A DNA stretch of 64,000 nt, taken from contig NZ_CP040882.1 in NCBI RefSeq assembly GCF_006337085.1, positions 1,116,001 through 1,180,000 of the forward strand, read 5' to 3'. Positions 9,302-18,010 of the stretch are shown here, in pieces. Position 1 is the first letter of the stretch; each line of letters starts with the position of its first letter. Both the position numbers and the translations under genes were made by a program. Under the pieces are notes generated by a model. That model saw nothing but the letters and a program-made list of their open reading frames with translations. It was not told where the DNA came from and made no database searches. Source of the DNA: Sutterella faecalis. GTDB lineage: Bacteria > Pseudomonadota > Gammaproteobacteria > Burkholderiales > Burkholderiaceae_F.

Positions 9302-9369
9302 TCAATCGAGGAGCGCTTCCATCGGAACGAGATGGATGTTTGAATGCGCTCCGGCCTCAATCTTCAGCG
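9302..9369 (-). repeat. Left copy of 68-bp direct repeat (remnant ATPase tail)
   Basis: This segment matches 15770-15837 at 64 of 68 positions; the first 49 bases are identical. On the minus strand it encodes the last 22 residues of an ATPase like the one at 15770-17188 (ending HLVPMEALLD and a stop), with two residue changes. It overlaps the stop codon and last codon of hsdS. The hsdRMS operon and the IS110 remnant therefore lie between two copies of this sequence. Confidence 0.85.
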
Positions 9370-10518
9370 ACGATGTGCGGCCTGCTGGATCATCGCAGGA
9401 CAGGCCTGAGCAAGCTGCGCCTTGGCTTCATCAGCAATGCTGCGCGCTTCTTCAGCACAGTGATAGAGCGCGACGATTGCTTGCTGCATCTCGATTGGCG
9501 GCAAAGGAATTTCAATCTCACAAAAACGATCCCAATCGAGATTGGAGCGAACACTAGAGTCACTTTTAAACCAACCTTGGCGATCCATCTCCATTGACTT
9601 GAAATTCAAGAAAAAATATTGCGTCAACAGAGGTTTTGAGGCATCCAGTCGGAACGTCGTATAGGCAGGAGAAAGGAGGATATCCGTGTTTTGTTCCCAT
9701 AATGCAATGCGAATGCATACATCTCGCCCCGTCTGCATTCCTGAGAAGACCATTTCCCCTTGCTTCAGAACACTGTATCTGGTCCGTTCAACGTTCCCTG
9801 TGTTTGCAGCTGTAGGCACTATTTGCTTATCTCGATTGACCCCCATAAAAGGGAGTTCTCGATCTTCAGAATTTCGCCTCGTGAAACTTTGGATGTAACC
9901 ACCGATTTTCACCATCGGCCACTTCTCTCTGCATTCAGCCACACACGCCTGTGCCGTAGCCTCAAGCGATTTCAGTAATGCTTCGTTCTCCTCAATGAGT
10001 GACGTCAGCCCTTTATAGGCCTCCACGTATGCCCTCTGCACCTCGATTGGCGGCAAAGGAATCTTCACCCGGCACATGTCGTCCCAGTTGAAGAGCTCCG
10101 TGGCACTGCCCCATGAATTGCTCCGGACATATCTGTCAAATTCATCACGCAAGAAATAGAGATAGAGGTAGCACGCTAAAAGCTCTGTTTCTTTTTCCGA
10201 TTTCACCCGGAAAGCTACGTAATCTTCCGTGAGAATGAACGCTCGCTCGGTCATGTTAAACCCAAGACCTAGGCGCTCCCCATTTCTGGTGGTCCGTCGA
10301 TTGAAAACGAATTCTTGGGGTTGAACCACAAGAAAAGTTTTGAGCGATCGTCCTTCGATATTGGCGCGGGTCTTCATGAAGCCTTTTGTATTTGACACGC
10401 CGCGCACATCATCGACTCCATACTCATCCGAAATATTGAATCTTTCCACGCGCGTTATGTAGCTTCCGAGAGTGACTCGAGGCGCAATTTTCACCTGCTT
10501 CAAAAGCTCAGAATTCAT
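9364..10518 (-). CDS. hsdS: Type I restriction enzyme specificity subunit HsdS
   Basis: A 384-aa DNA-sequence-recognition subunit that pairs with HsdM to methylate and with HsdM+HsdR to cut. It shows the expected two-fold layout: target recognition domain 1, conserved linker IPLPPIEVQRAYVEAY with a helical spacer, target recognition domain 2, then IPLPPIEMQQAIVALY with a second helix. The start is ATG 10518, overlapping the hsdM stop by 11 bases, which suggests translational coupling; an alternative in-frame start at 10539 lies deeper in hsdM. The last codons run into the 68-bp repeat, so the C-terminus may have been altered when the block was inserted. No second hsdS or recombinase is present, so there is no sign of phase-variable shuffling. 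Confidence 0.92.
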   Translation of the reverse strand: MNSELLKQVKIAPRVTLGSYITRVERFNISDEYGVDDVRGVSNTKGFMKTRANIEGRSLKTFLVVQPQEFVFNRRTTRNGERLGLGFNMTERAFILTEDYVAFRVKSEKETELLACYLYLYFLRDEFDRYVRSNSWGSATELFNWDDMCRVKIPLPPIEVQRAYVEAYKGLTSLIEENEALLKSLEATAQACVAECREKWPMVKIGGYIQSFTRRNSEDRELPFMGVNRDKQIVPTAANTGNVERTRYSVLKQGEMVFSGMQTGRDVCIRIALWEQNTDILLSPAYTTFRLDASKPLLTQYFFLNFKSMEMDRQGWFKSDSSVRSNLDWDRFCEIEIPLPPIEMQQAIVALYHCAEEARSIADEAKAQLAQACPAMIQQAAHRR

Positions 10519-12091
10519 AGCCAAGCTCCTTGAAGGCATGCTTGAGCGCTTCCTGATTGGCCTCCTGCCGCTTTAGCAGGCTCGCGACGGTGGAAGCCGT
10601 GTCGCTCATGATCTTTTCGTAGTCGATGTCTTTATCACGGTCTACAAATTCAATGTACCGGCTCGGCACGAGCGAGAAGTCGTTCTGCTTGATCTCATCG
10701 AATCCTACTGAGCGATAGAGCTCCGGTTCGGCATAACTCGCTCCGTCCGTCCCTTCGCCCTGCCAAGAGTGATAGATCTTTGCAACCTGTTGAATCTGTT
10801 CAGGCAGGAACTGCACGTACTTCTTCTCGTAGATGTTCTGGTTCCAGGTTCGGAGGTCCACGAACAAAATCTCATGCTCGCGATTGCGCAGTTGCCGCCC
10901 ATGGTATGACCCGCCTTTCTTGTTCTGATTCAGAATCCAGAGCGTCACGCCGATGTCGGTCGAATAGAACATCTCGCGCGGCAGAATAATGATGGCCTCA
11001 ACCTTGTCGTTCTCGATGAGCTTGCGGCGGATCTCATAGGTATCCGAGTCGCCCAGAGCACCATTCGCGAGGAGAAAGCCCGCAACACCGTTCAAGACGC
11101 TGAGCTTCGAGAGCATGTGCAGAATCCATGCGTAGTTCGCATTGCTCACGGGCGGCACCCCGTAGCCTGCCCAGCGAACGTCGGTCGTGAGCTCGTTCTC
11201 CGTTCTCCACTTCTTCAGATTGAAGGGGGGATTGGCCATGATGTAGGACGCCTTCAGCGTTTTGTGCTGATCGTTCGTGAAGGTCGAAGCCGCGGTGTCG
11301 CCGAGGTTGTACGAGATCCCGCGCACTGCCAGGTTCATCTTTGCGAGCCGATAAGTTTCCGGCTGACTTTCCTGCCCGTAGACCTGAACGGCCTTGGTAT
11401 TGCCTCCGTGCGCTTCAACGAACTTTGAGGCCTGCACGAACATGCCACCCGAACCGCAGCACGGGTCGTAAATCGTCCCGTCATAAGGCTCAATCAACTC
11501 GCAGATGAGTTCGACGATGCTGTGCGGCGTATAGAACTCTCCTTCCTCCTTGTCCGCATTGATGGAGAAGGCCTGAAGGAAGTACTCGTACACCCGGCCG
11601 ATCAGATCTTTCTCGTGAAAGCGCTCCTCACTGATCTTGTTGATCTCGTCAATGAGCGCCTTGAGCGTCTTCCCTTCGATCCGGGATTCCGTGAAAAGCT
11701 TCGTCGGAAGCGCACCACGCAGGCTCGCAATAGCGGCATCAAGGCTCGAAGTCATCTCGTCGATCGCGAGCGGAAGTCTGGCGCTGTCGGTAGAGAGGAG
11801 GCGCTCCCAGCGGCAGTCCTCCGGCAAATAGAACACCCCGTCGCGCTGGTAGAAGGACGGCAGTTCAAGGAAGCGCTCCTCCGGGAGTCCCTTGGCAGCC
11901 ATGTCAGCCCTGATCTTTTCTCTCTGGCGAACGAATTTCTCCCCGATGAATTTCAGGAACACAAGCGTCAGGATCATGTCGCGCCGCGTCGCAAGGCTCG
12001 CCTTCCCTCGCAGAACATCCCGGCAATTCCACAACACATCCTCGAGCTTCAATTCCACGGGCTTCTTCTTTGCACCTTTCGTTCGTGCCAT
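10508..12091 (-). CDS. hsdM: Type I restriction-modification methyltransferase HsdM
   Basis: A 527-aa N6-adenine methyltransferase subunit. The N-terminal HsdM domain (LWNCRDVLRGK...LVFLKFIGEKF) is followed by the catalytic domain: SAM-binding motif DPCCGSGGMF at residues 209-218 and the catalytic NPPF at 287-290. The start ATG has the site AGGAAGAAGAG upstream. It is the middle gene of hsdR-hsdM-hsdS, 22 bases after hsdR. All motifs are intact, so the system is probably active. It protects host DNA and marks the site recognised by HsdS. Confidence 0.95.
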   Translation of the reverse strand: MARTKGAKKKPVELKLEDVLWNCRDVLRGKASLATRRDMILTLVFLKFIGEKFVRQREKIRADMAAKGLPEERFLELPSFYQRDGVFYLPEDCRWERLLSTDSARLPLAIDEMTSSLDAAIASLRGALPTKLFTESRIEGKTLKALIDEINKISEERFHEKDLIGRVYEYFLQAFSINADKEEGEFYTPHSIVELICELIEPYDGTIYDPCCGSGGMFVQASKFVEAHGGNTKAVQVYGQESQPETYRLAKMNLAVRGISYNLGDTAASTFTNDQHKTLKASYIMANPPFNLKKWRTENELTTDVRWAGYGVPPVSNANYAWILHMLSKLSVLNGVAGFLLANGALGDSDTYEIRRKLIENDKVEAIIILPREMFYSTDIGVTLWILNQNKKGGSYHGRQLRNREHEILFVDLRTWNQNIYEKKYVQFLPEQIQQVAKIYHSWQGEGTDGASYAEPELYRSVGFDEIKQNDFSLVPSRYIEFVDRDKDIDYEKIMSDTASTVASLLKRQEANQEALKHAFKELGYEF

Positions 12092-12113
12092 CTCTTCTTC
12101 CTAGCTGTTTTGT

Positions 12114-15100
12114 TCAGTTGTTGTATGTCTTGAAATTGCGCACCTGCTCCATCACCCGGCTGAAGACCTCCTCATCCCACTCGGGCGGATAGCCTTCCTG
12201 ATAGAGCAGAATCGTGAGCTCTGCCTGCAGATCTGCCTTCAGGTTGTCATTGTTCAGCCAGTCGGCATACACGGCTGAATTATCAATGAGTTCCTTAATC
12301 TTGCGCGCCAGCGTGAGGCATCGTTCGTCCGGATATTCAAAGCCGTGGGCTTCGCGCTGGTCCACAAGAATATCGTAGAAAGCCTTCTCCTCAAAGGTGA
12401 TGCCGAGGCGCTTGAACTCCTCGCGATCCTTCCGAAGCTGGCGGAAGAGCGAAAGCACCTCTTCAGTCAGGTCGTTGAGGCGCTTTCGCACAACCTCCTG
12501 GATCGAGTTGACGGTCTGCGACGCCACCTCGTTCGCAAAGACGAGCTTGTCCCGGGCGTTGTATTGATCCACAACCTTCTGCAGACGTTCGTCAAAGCGC
12601 TGGGCCTTCAACTGATTCGTCCTGCCGTATTCCCGAATGGCCTTCTTGAGCGACTTGACGAGGAGCTGAAATTTCGTGTGAGGCAGCTTGATCTTGCTGA
12701 GCTCGTCCGTGAATTTGTCGGAGAAAAGCTCTTCCTCGCCTTCGGCATTCAGAACCGTTTCAATGCCGGTGCACTGAAGGGCCTCCGACACCATGTTTTC
12801 GACAACATGGTTCATCGTTTCGAGGCTTTCCCCCGAGCTGCTCGTCTTGTCGTTGAGTTCGAGCACAGCCATGAAGAATTGCGCCCACGCACTCTCTTCC
12901 CTGCTCAAGCGCCCTGCCGGCTGGAGAATGCCGTAAGCCGACCTGAGGCGGCGCACATGGCCTTTGAAGACGGTCTGGAAGGAAGTTTCCCCCTGAGGAG
13001 GCTGCGACAGCACGAATTCCGAAGCTTTCTGCAGCGTGAGAAGCCTCGCCATCGGATCTCCGGCGAAAAAGTCCCCGGCAGCAAAGCCGTGAAGCAGCTC
13101 CTTCAGGATCTGCAGCTCATTGGCAAAGACCGCATACGTGACCTCAATATCGGCAGGCAGCTCCTCATTTCCGCCGAACTGCTTCAGCGCACGCTGCATG
13201 TTCTCGCGTATGCCGATGTAGTCGACTATGAGGCCGTATTCCTTCCCGGGGTATTTGCGATTGACGCGCGAAATCGTCTGAATGAGCGTATGCCGCTGCA
13301 GAGGCTTGTCGTTGTAGAGCACGGCTAAGCAAGGGACGTCGAACCCCGTAATCCACATATCAACAACGACCGCAATGCGGAAGTTTGAGAGCGGCTTCTT
13401 GAATTCGCGGTCAAGCATCTGCCGGTGCGCCTTGTCGCCCAAGAGATCAAACATCTCCTTCGGGTCATTGATCCCGCGCGTGGCGACCATGTTCACCATC
13501 GGGAGGCTCTGATAGCCTTCAAGCTCCGCCTTGAGCTCTGGCGTATTGAAGGCTGATTCATCGGCCGCGCGCTTAGGCGCGAACCATTCCGGACGAAGCG
13601 CCTTGAGCTTCTGCAGCAGGCGATAAGCAATGGGCCTCGACGAAGAGACGATCATGGCTTTCGAGACGGTGCCGGCATGCTCGGCCGCATAGCTCTCATA
13701 GTGCGAAACAATGTCTCCCGCCATGCGTTCGAGCCGATCGTCATCCGCCAGGATCACATCCAGCCGGCTCATTGCCCGGCGGCTTTTCTCAACCTTCTCC
13801 GCATCCGCACCTTCTTCCTCGCATTCAGCGTAGTAAGCCTCAATCTCCTTTGCTTTCTCAGAATTCAGAACAATGCGGGCAAGCCTTGCCTCATACTTGA
13901 GCGGCACGGTGATGCCGTCGGCTACAGCCTGCTGCATCGTGTATTTGTCGACGACGGGCCCGAAGACATGGACCGTGTCTTCAATCGGAGTGCCCGTGAA
14001 GCCCACAAACGTCGCGTTGGGCAAGGCGTCATGAAGGTACTGCGCAAAGCCGAGCTTCACGAAGGCGCCCGCCTTCTCTCCCTTCCTGCCGTCCTTAATT
14101 TCCAGACGCTCTCCGAGATTAAGCTGCGTGCGGTGAGCTTCGTCGCTGAAGCAGATGATGTTGCCCCGGCGGGAGAGCATCCCCGTCGTCTCGCAGAACT
14201 TCTGCACCGTTGTGACAAACACGCCGCCCGACTGACGAGCACGGAGCTCGTTCTTCAAGTCCTCACGACTCTCGAAGGCGCGAATAGACTCATCGCCCAG
14301 AAAATCAGTCGAAGCCTCAAAGAGCTTCCCTGCCTGCGTCTCTAGGTCTTCTCTGTCGACGATGATGAGAATTGTCGGTGCGAGCGACGTCCGCTTGATG
14401 AGGCGCCGAGCGAGAAAAAGCATCGTTAAGGTCTTGCCGCATCCGGTTGCGCCGAAGTAGGTGCCGCCTTTCCCGTCTCCGCCCTTGCTGCGAAGGTGCG
14501 TCAGAATGCTCGCATAAAGCTTTCTGACGGCGAAGAACTGCGGATAGCGGCAGACGATTTCCAGCTCCTGCTGCTGACCTTCCTGCACATCCGGGAAATA
14601 CACAAAATCCCTGACGATCACGAGGAGCCGCCCCGGAGCCAAAGCCCCCTTTACGAGCGACTGAAGCTCTCCGAGTCCTGAGGCTGCGTTCTCCTCGTTT
14701 TCAACTTTCTTCCACGCGTAGTAATGCTCAAAGGGCGCACAGGTCGTGCCGAGCCGCGTACTGCCGCCGTCGCTGATCACGGAGAGGAGGCAGAACTTCA
14801 TGAGAGACGGAATGTCGCGCTTGTAGCGGATGTGTATCTGCTCCCATGCACTGCTGATGGAAGCCTGGCGCTGCGCCGGATTCTTGAGCTCGATGATGCA
14901 GAGCGGAATCCCGTTCACATAAAGCAGAACATCCGGACGCCTCTCCGCGCCGAGCTCCCGAACCGTAAGCTGACTGACGGCCCTGAATATGTTCTGGTCC
15001 GGCCTCTCAAAATCAATGTAGTCCACCTGCCGGCTAGGCAGGCTTGCATCGTCGCGGTCAAAGACGAAGCCATTCAGGCACAGCTGCCCCACCGAGCGCA

Positions 15101-15335
15101 GAGCCAGGTAGTCTGTATTGCCGCCCGTATTTCTCAGATTGAAGACAACGCGGCTTCGCTCCTCCCCCGTAAAGTCAGGATAGCGCCGGCATAGAAAGGC
15201 ATTCAGATCCTCTTCGAGAATCGTATCGGAATACTTGCGGTGAAGCTCATCGCCGCGGGAGCAAAGCCACCCTTCAGCTTCAAGAAGATTCAGCGTGGCG
15301 GCCTCATACTCAGACTCGCAGTATCCGACTCTCAT
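12114..15335 (-). CDS. hsdR: Type I restriction endonuclease subunit HsdR
   Basis: A 1073-aa motor and nuclease subunit. From ATG 15335 the order is: PD-(D/E)XK nuclease (D135, E149, K151 in PDVLLYVNGIPLCIIELK), Walker A GATGCGKT (295-302), DEAH box (398-401), helicase domain 2 and a C-terminal helical region. The start is placed at 15335 because a GGAGGG site lies immediately upstream; the longer reading frame to 15392 runs into the IS110 remnant and would exclude this site. First gene of the operon; its promoter must lie in or before the IS remnant, so the remnant could supply it. No lesion is visible in the gene. Confidence 0.95.
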   Translation of the reverse strand: MRVGYCESEYEAATLNLLEAEGWLCSRGDELHRKYSDTILEEDLNAFLCRRYPDFTGEERSRVVFNLRNTGGNTDYLALRSVGQLCLNGFVFDRDDASLPSRQVDYIDFERPDQNIFRAVSQLTVRELGAERRPDVLLYVNGIPLCIIELKNPAQRQASISSAWEQIHIRYKRDIPSLMKFCLLSVISDGGSTRLGTTCAPFEHYYAWKKVENEENAASGLGELQSLVKGALAPGRLLVIVRDFVYFPDVQEGQQQELEIVCRYPQFFAVRKLYASILTHLRSKGGDGKGGTYFGATGCGKTLTMLFLARRLIKRTSLAPTILIIVDREDLETQAGKLFEASTDFLGDESIRAFESREDLKNELRARQSGGVFVTTVQKFCETTGMLSRRGNIICFSDEAHRTQLNLGERLEIKDGRKGEKAGAFVKLGFAQYLHDALPNATFVGFTGTPIEDTVHVFGPVVDKYTMQQAVADGITVPLKYEARLARIVLNSEKAKEIEAYYAECEEEGADAEKVEKSRRAMSRLDVILADDDRLERMAGDIVSHYESYAAEHAGTVSKAMIVSSSRPIAYRLLQKLKALRPEWFAPKRAADESAFNTPELKAELEGYQSLPMVNMVATRGINDPKEMFDLLGDKAHRQMLDREFKKPLSNFRIAVVVDMWITGFDVPCLAVLYNDKPLQRHTLIQTISRVNRKYPGKEYGLIVDYIGIRENMQRALKQFGGNEELPADIEVTYAVFANELQILKELLHGFAAGDFFAGDPMARLLTLQKASEFVLSQPPQGETSFQTVFKGHVRRLRSAYGILQPAGRLSREESAWAQFFMAVLELNDKTSSSGESLETMNHVVENMVSEALQCTGIETVLNAEGEEELFSDKFTDELSKIKLPHTKFQLLVKSLKKAIREYGRTNQLKAQRFDERLQKVVDQYNARDKLVFANEVASQTVNSIQEVVRKRLNDLTEEVLSLFRQLRKDREEFKRLGITFEEKAFYDILVDQREAHGFEYPDERCLTLARKIKELIDNSAVYADWLNNDNLKADLQAELTILLYQEGYPPEWDEEVFSRVMEQVRNFKTYNN

Positions 15336-15351
15336 GCACCCTCCGAAAAGA

Positions 15352-15700
15352 TCGTGATGGGTGATGCGCCGCCTCACCCTCTGGAAAGACAAGGAAGCCC
15401 CCGGCGTACCGCCTGTCTGCGCAAGTTTTTTTTTGGATAACGCTTTAAACGTTTATCGGTAAGAAATCGCTGCGGAACTTTCGAACCCTATATTGCTCTG
15501 TCCGCAGGCTTGACGCTGATGACGAGGCGTTAGGAAAAGCAAGTCTTCCTGGTGGCCGCTCTGTCTGCTTATTTCTCCAACATCTTCGTGGCTACCGTGG
15601 CTGCCGGGGCTTCCTCGACCCCCACTCATTTCTCAATTGAGGGGTCATGACTAAGTTTAAATGGAGCGGCGCGCCATTGCGAGCTTGAGAGCGCGTCATG
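15352..15700 (+). mobile_element. Decayed left end of an IS110-type element
   Basis: This stretch aligns along its whole length with 36761-37110, the left end of the intact IS110 elements, with many substitutions and small indels. Shared landmarks in the same order: TCGTGATG, CCTCACCCTCT, CCTGTCTGCG, a poly-T block, GCGGAACTTTCG, CCCTATATTGCTCTG, TCTCCAACATCTTCGTGG, GCTTCCTCGA, and an ATG followed by a similar N-terminal coding start (ATGACTAAG against ATGAGTAAG) with CATTGCGAGCT. Similarity ends near 15700, so almost all of the transposase is lost. The remnant lies between hsdR and the AAA ATPase gene and retains the TATATT promoter box. Confidence 0.8.
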
Positions 15701-15769
15701 TTCCGTTTACGCCATGCCGTTTGTTCCTTCGGGAGCTGAACGGCATCCCTCGCCTGAGCAAAGAACCTT

Positions 15770-15837
15770 TCAATCGAGGAGCGCTTCCATCGGAACGAGA
15801 TGGATGTTTGAATGCGCTTCGGCTTCGTTCTTCAGCG
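15770..15837 (-). repeat. Right copy of 68-bp direct repeat (intact ATPase tail)
   Basis: The 3' end of the intact AAA ATPase gene, including its stop codon. It is repeated at 9302-9369 with four mismatches. The two copies are in the same orientation, 6.47 kb apart, and bracket hsdRMS and the IS110 remnant. Confidence 0.85.
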
Positions 15838-17188
15838 CTTCATCAAAGCCGCTCCGCGAAAAAATCCAGTAGGAAAAAACGGCATCGTCCGCCACCGGAA
15901 GCTGCGCGCACTTTTTCTGCAGCAACCGGAGCTCCTTCATGCCGGCTGCATCCTGCCGGTATATGCAATCTGCAGCAATGCAGCTCTGCCGCGCATCGTC
16001 GGCGCCGACGATGTCGATCTCAGCGTCCCCCGACCACCAGCGCCCAAAGTGCATCCGAGCCGCCGGAAGCTTCCCTTCGAAACGCCTTCGGAGCAGATAT
16101 TCCCTGCATGCCGCCGCAAATGCTTCGTGAGCGAACGCGTCAAAGGACGGCTCAACCATCTCCCTCCACTTGAGCTGCGCCTCTTCCTGCGACAGGATGA
16201 GGTCCGGCGCATCGGCGAGAAACCGAAACCAGAATTTCTGCAGGGGATCGCTGAATCGATAACGGCCCGGTGAAGCGCTTCCCGCTTCTTCCGGTCCCGA
16301 AAAAACAGGGAATTCCCGTTCTATCAGATCCATCTCCTCGAGCACGGTCAGGTATTTCGTGAGCGTCCGGTTGTCCACATGCCTCTGCTTGGCAATTTCT
16401 CTTCTGGTTGATGCGCCCAGGGCAATCGACCTCAGAATCGCGTTGTAAGTCGAAGGATCACGGAATGCCTCACGCAGAAGAGACGGCGGCTCGTCATGAA
16501 GAAAACCGTTGGAGCGAAGCAGTTGGAGCGCCAGATTCTCTTCCATGGACCGACGGGCATCGATGCACTGCCAGTAGTAGGGAATCCCGCCCAACACCGC
16601 ATATCCCTTGAAGAGATCGTCGACGTCGTATTCTGGAAGAAAGGCCGACACCGATTGAAAGGAAAGCGGCGGGACTTGCAGAACAGTCCCCGTCCGGCCG
16701 GACAAGGCGGACAAGGGACTCCGGTCGCCGAGCACGTCCTTCTCCACGCAAGGAACGTCGCTGCTCAGGAGAATCAGAAGGAAATTCTTCTTTGAAAGCA
16801 CGTCATCCCAGACGGCACGGAGTTCCGGGAGAAAGCCCGGGTGTTTCTGAACAATGTGCTGAAACTCGTCAATGACGAGAATGCGGCGTCCTTCACCGGG
16901 CGCTGCAGCGCAAGCTTCAAAAGCCGCGGTCCAGCTCGCAAAGCGCACGCCGGCTTTGCCGAGCCAGGCGCTTAAAGCATCAGAAAAGCGTTCAAGCTGG
17001 TACTCATCCTTCCACGCTTTCGCCGTGTACCAGAAGGTCTCTCTTCCTTCACAGACTTTCTGAATGAGCGCCGTCTTTCCCACTCGTCTCCGGCCGCAGA
17101 CGATCACCATTTCCGCGCGAGGGCTCCTGCAGGCATCTTCGAGCGACCTGAGCTCTCCGGCACGCCTATGGAATTGAAGCCGGTCCAT
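15770..17188 (-). CDS. AAA ATPase, archaeal-type (ATPase_2/DUF234-like)
   Basis: A 472-aa P-loop protein. From ATG 17188 (site GGAAAGGAAG upstream) Walker A is GRRRVGKT (32-39) and Walker B is ILVIDEFQHI (Asp near 107). A winged-helix region follows (TRREIAKQRHVDNRTLTKYLTVLEEMDLI) and a C-terminal domain of the DUF234 type with AEIDIVGAD, which resembles a restriction-endonuclease-like fold. Function is unknown; such ATPases occur near mobile and defence genes. A 126-bp in-frame extension upstream of 17188 is rejected because it consists of the repeat cluster at 17211-17252. The tail of this gene (68 bp) is duplicated at 9302 across the hsd operon. Confidence 0.78.
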   Translation of the reverse strand: MDRLQFHRRAGELRSLEDACRSPRAEMVIVCGRRRVGKTALIQKVCEGRETFWYTAKAWKDEYQLERFSDALSAWLGKAGVRFASWTAAFEACAAAPGEGRRILVIDEFQHIVQKHPGFLPELRAVWDDVLSKKNFLLILLSSDVPCVEKDVLGDRSPLSALSGRTGTVLQVPPLSFQSVSAFLPEYDVDDLFKGYAVLGGIPYYWQCIDARRSMEENLALQLLRSNGFLHDEPPSLLREAFRDPSTYNAILRSIALGASTRREIAKQRHVDNRTLTKYLTVLEEMDLIEREFPVFSGPEEAGSASPGRYRFSDPLQKFWFRFLADAPDLILSQEEAQLKWREMVEPSFDAFAHEAFAAACREYLLRRRFEGKLPAARMHFGRWWSGDAEIDIVGADDARQSCIAADCIYRQDAAGMKELRLLQKKCAQLPVADDAVFSYWIFSRSGFDEALKNEAEAHSNIHLVPMEALLD

Positions 17189-17210
17189 CGAAGAGCACTT
17201 CCTTTCCCGC

Positions 17211-17252
17211 AGATCGTAATCTGGCAGATTACGATCTGCCAGATTGTGATCT
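17211..17252. promoter_or_regulatory. Three 13-bp operator-like repeats upstream of the AAA ATPase
   Basis: AGATCGTAATCTG (17211-17223) and CAGATTACGATCT (17225-17237) form a perfect inverted repeat with a 1-base centre. A third, near-identical unit, CAGATTGTGATCT, follows at 17240-17252. The centres are about 14-15 bases apart. The cluster starts 22 bases upstream of the ATPase ATG, where a repressor could block transcription or an RNA hairpin could mask the ribosome-binding site. Confidence 0.55.
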
Positions 17253-17320
17253 GGGAAGAGATGCCGGGAGCTCAAGGGTCTTCCTCTCGATTTCTGAGGG
17301 AAACCCGCCGCCATTCGCCT

Positions 17321-18010
17321 TCAGCTCAGTCCGAGAACCCGGGCGAGCTCCTCTGCATCGCGGCAGAGGGCCACGGGCTTCTCGCGTTCGAGCATCTCAG
17401 CCGTCATCGCGCCGTAGGTCATGCCGATCGAGCGGCAGCCCCAGGCATTGGCCATGCCGAGGTCGTGCGTGGTGTCGCCCACCATAATCGTGTCGGCGGG
17501 ATCGATGCCGGTCGCAATGGCGACGGCTTCGAGCATTCCCGGATCGGGCTTCGACGGGTTTTCGTCGGCCGTTTCCGTATCGGCAAAGTATTTTCCGAGT
17601 CCCGTCGCTTCCAGAACCCGATTGAGGCCGCGCCGGCTTTTGCCGGTGGCAATCGCGAGCGTGACGCCGCGCTCATGAAGCGTTCGAATCACATTTTCTA
17701 TGCCGGGGAAGAGGTGAACCTTTCCTTCCTCCGGACGATAGCGCTCAACGTAGTAGGCGCCGAACTGCGGGAATTCTTCTTCCGGACAAGTGGGCGCAAT
17801 GATCTTCATGGCGTCGCGCCAGCCGAGACCGATCACTGAACGCGCTTTCGTGGCCGACGGCACCGGAAGCCCCATCTTTTCCGCCGCATACTGAATGCTG
17901 ATCGCGATGGCGGCGGTTGTATCAAGGATTGTGCCGTCCCAGTCGAAAACAACGAGCTTATAGGGGCCGGCCGGCGGCACTTTCCCGGCGGAATTCATTT
18001 CGTCAGTCAT
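17321..18010 (-). CDS. HAD-family hydrolase, phosphoglycolate-phosphatase-like
   Basis: A 229-aa cytoplasmic phosphatase of the HAD superfamily, subfamily IA. The nucleophile motif is VVFDWDGTILDT, motif II is AIATGKS, and motif IV is MVGDTTHDLGMANAWG, with the Lys in NPSKPDPGML. The helical cap lies between motifs I and II. The best fit is Gph/PGMB-like phosphatases that remove phosphate from small sugar phosphates; the exact substrate is not decided. The start ATG 18010 overlaps the rluC stop by 8 bases, with GGAG upstream, so the two genes are co-translated. The rluC-HAD pairing is common in Burkholderiales. Confidence 0.85.
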   Translation of the reverse strand: MTDEMNSAGKVPPAGPYKLVVFDWDGTILDTTAAIAISIQYAAEKMGLPVPSATKARSVIGLGWRDAMKIIAPTCPEEEFPQFGAYYVERYRPEEGKVHLFPGIENVIRTLHERGVTLAIATGKSRRGLNRVLEATGLGKYFADTETADENPSKPDPGMLEAVAIATGIDPADTIMVGDTTHDLGMANAWGCRSIGMTYGAMTAEMLEREKPVALCRDAEELARVLGLS

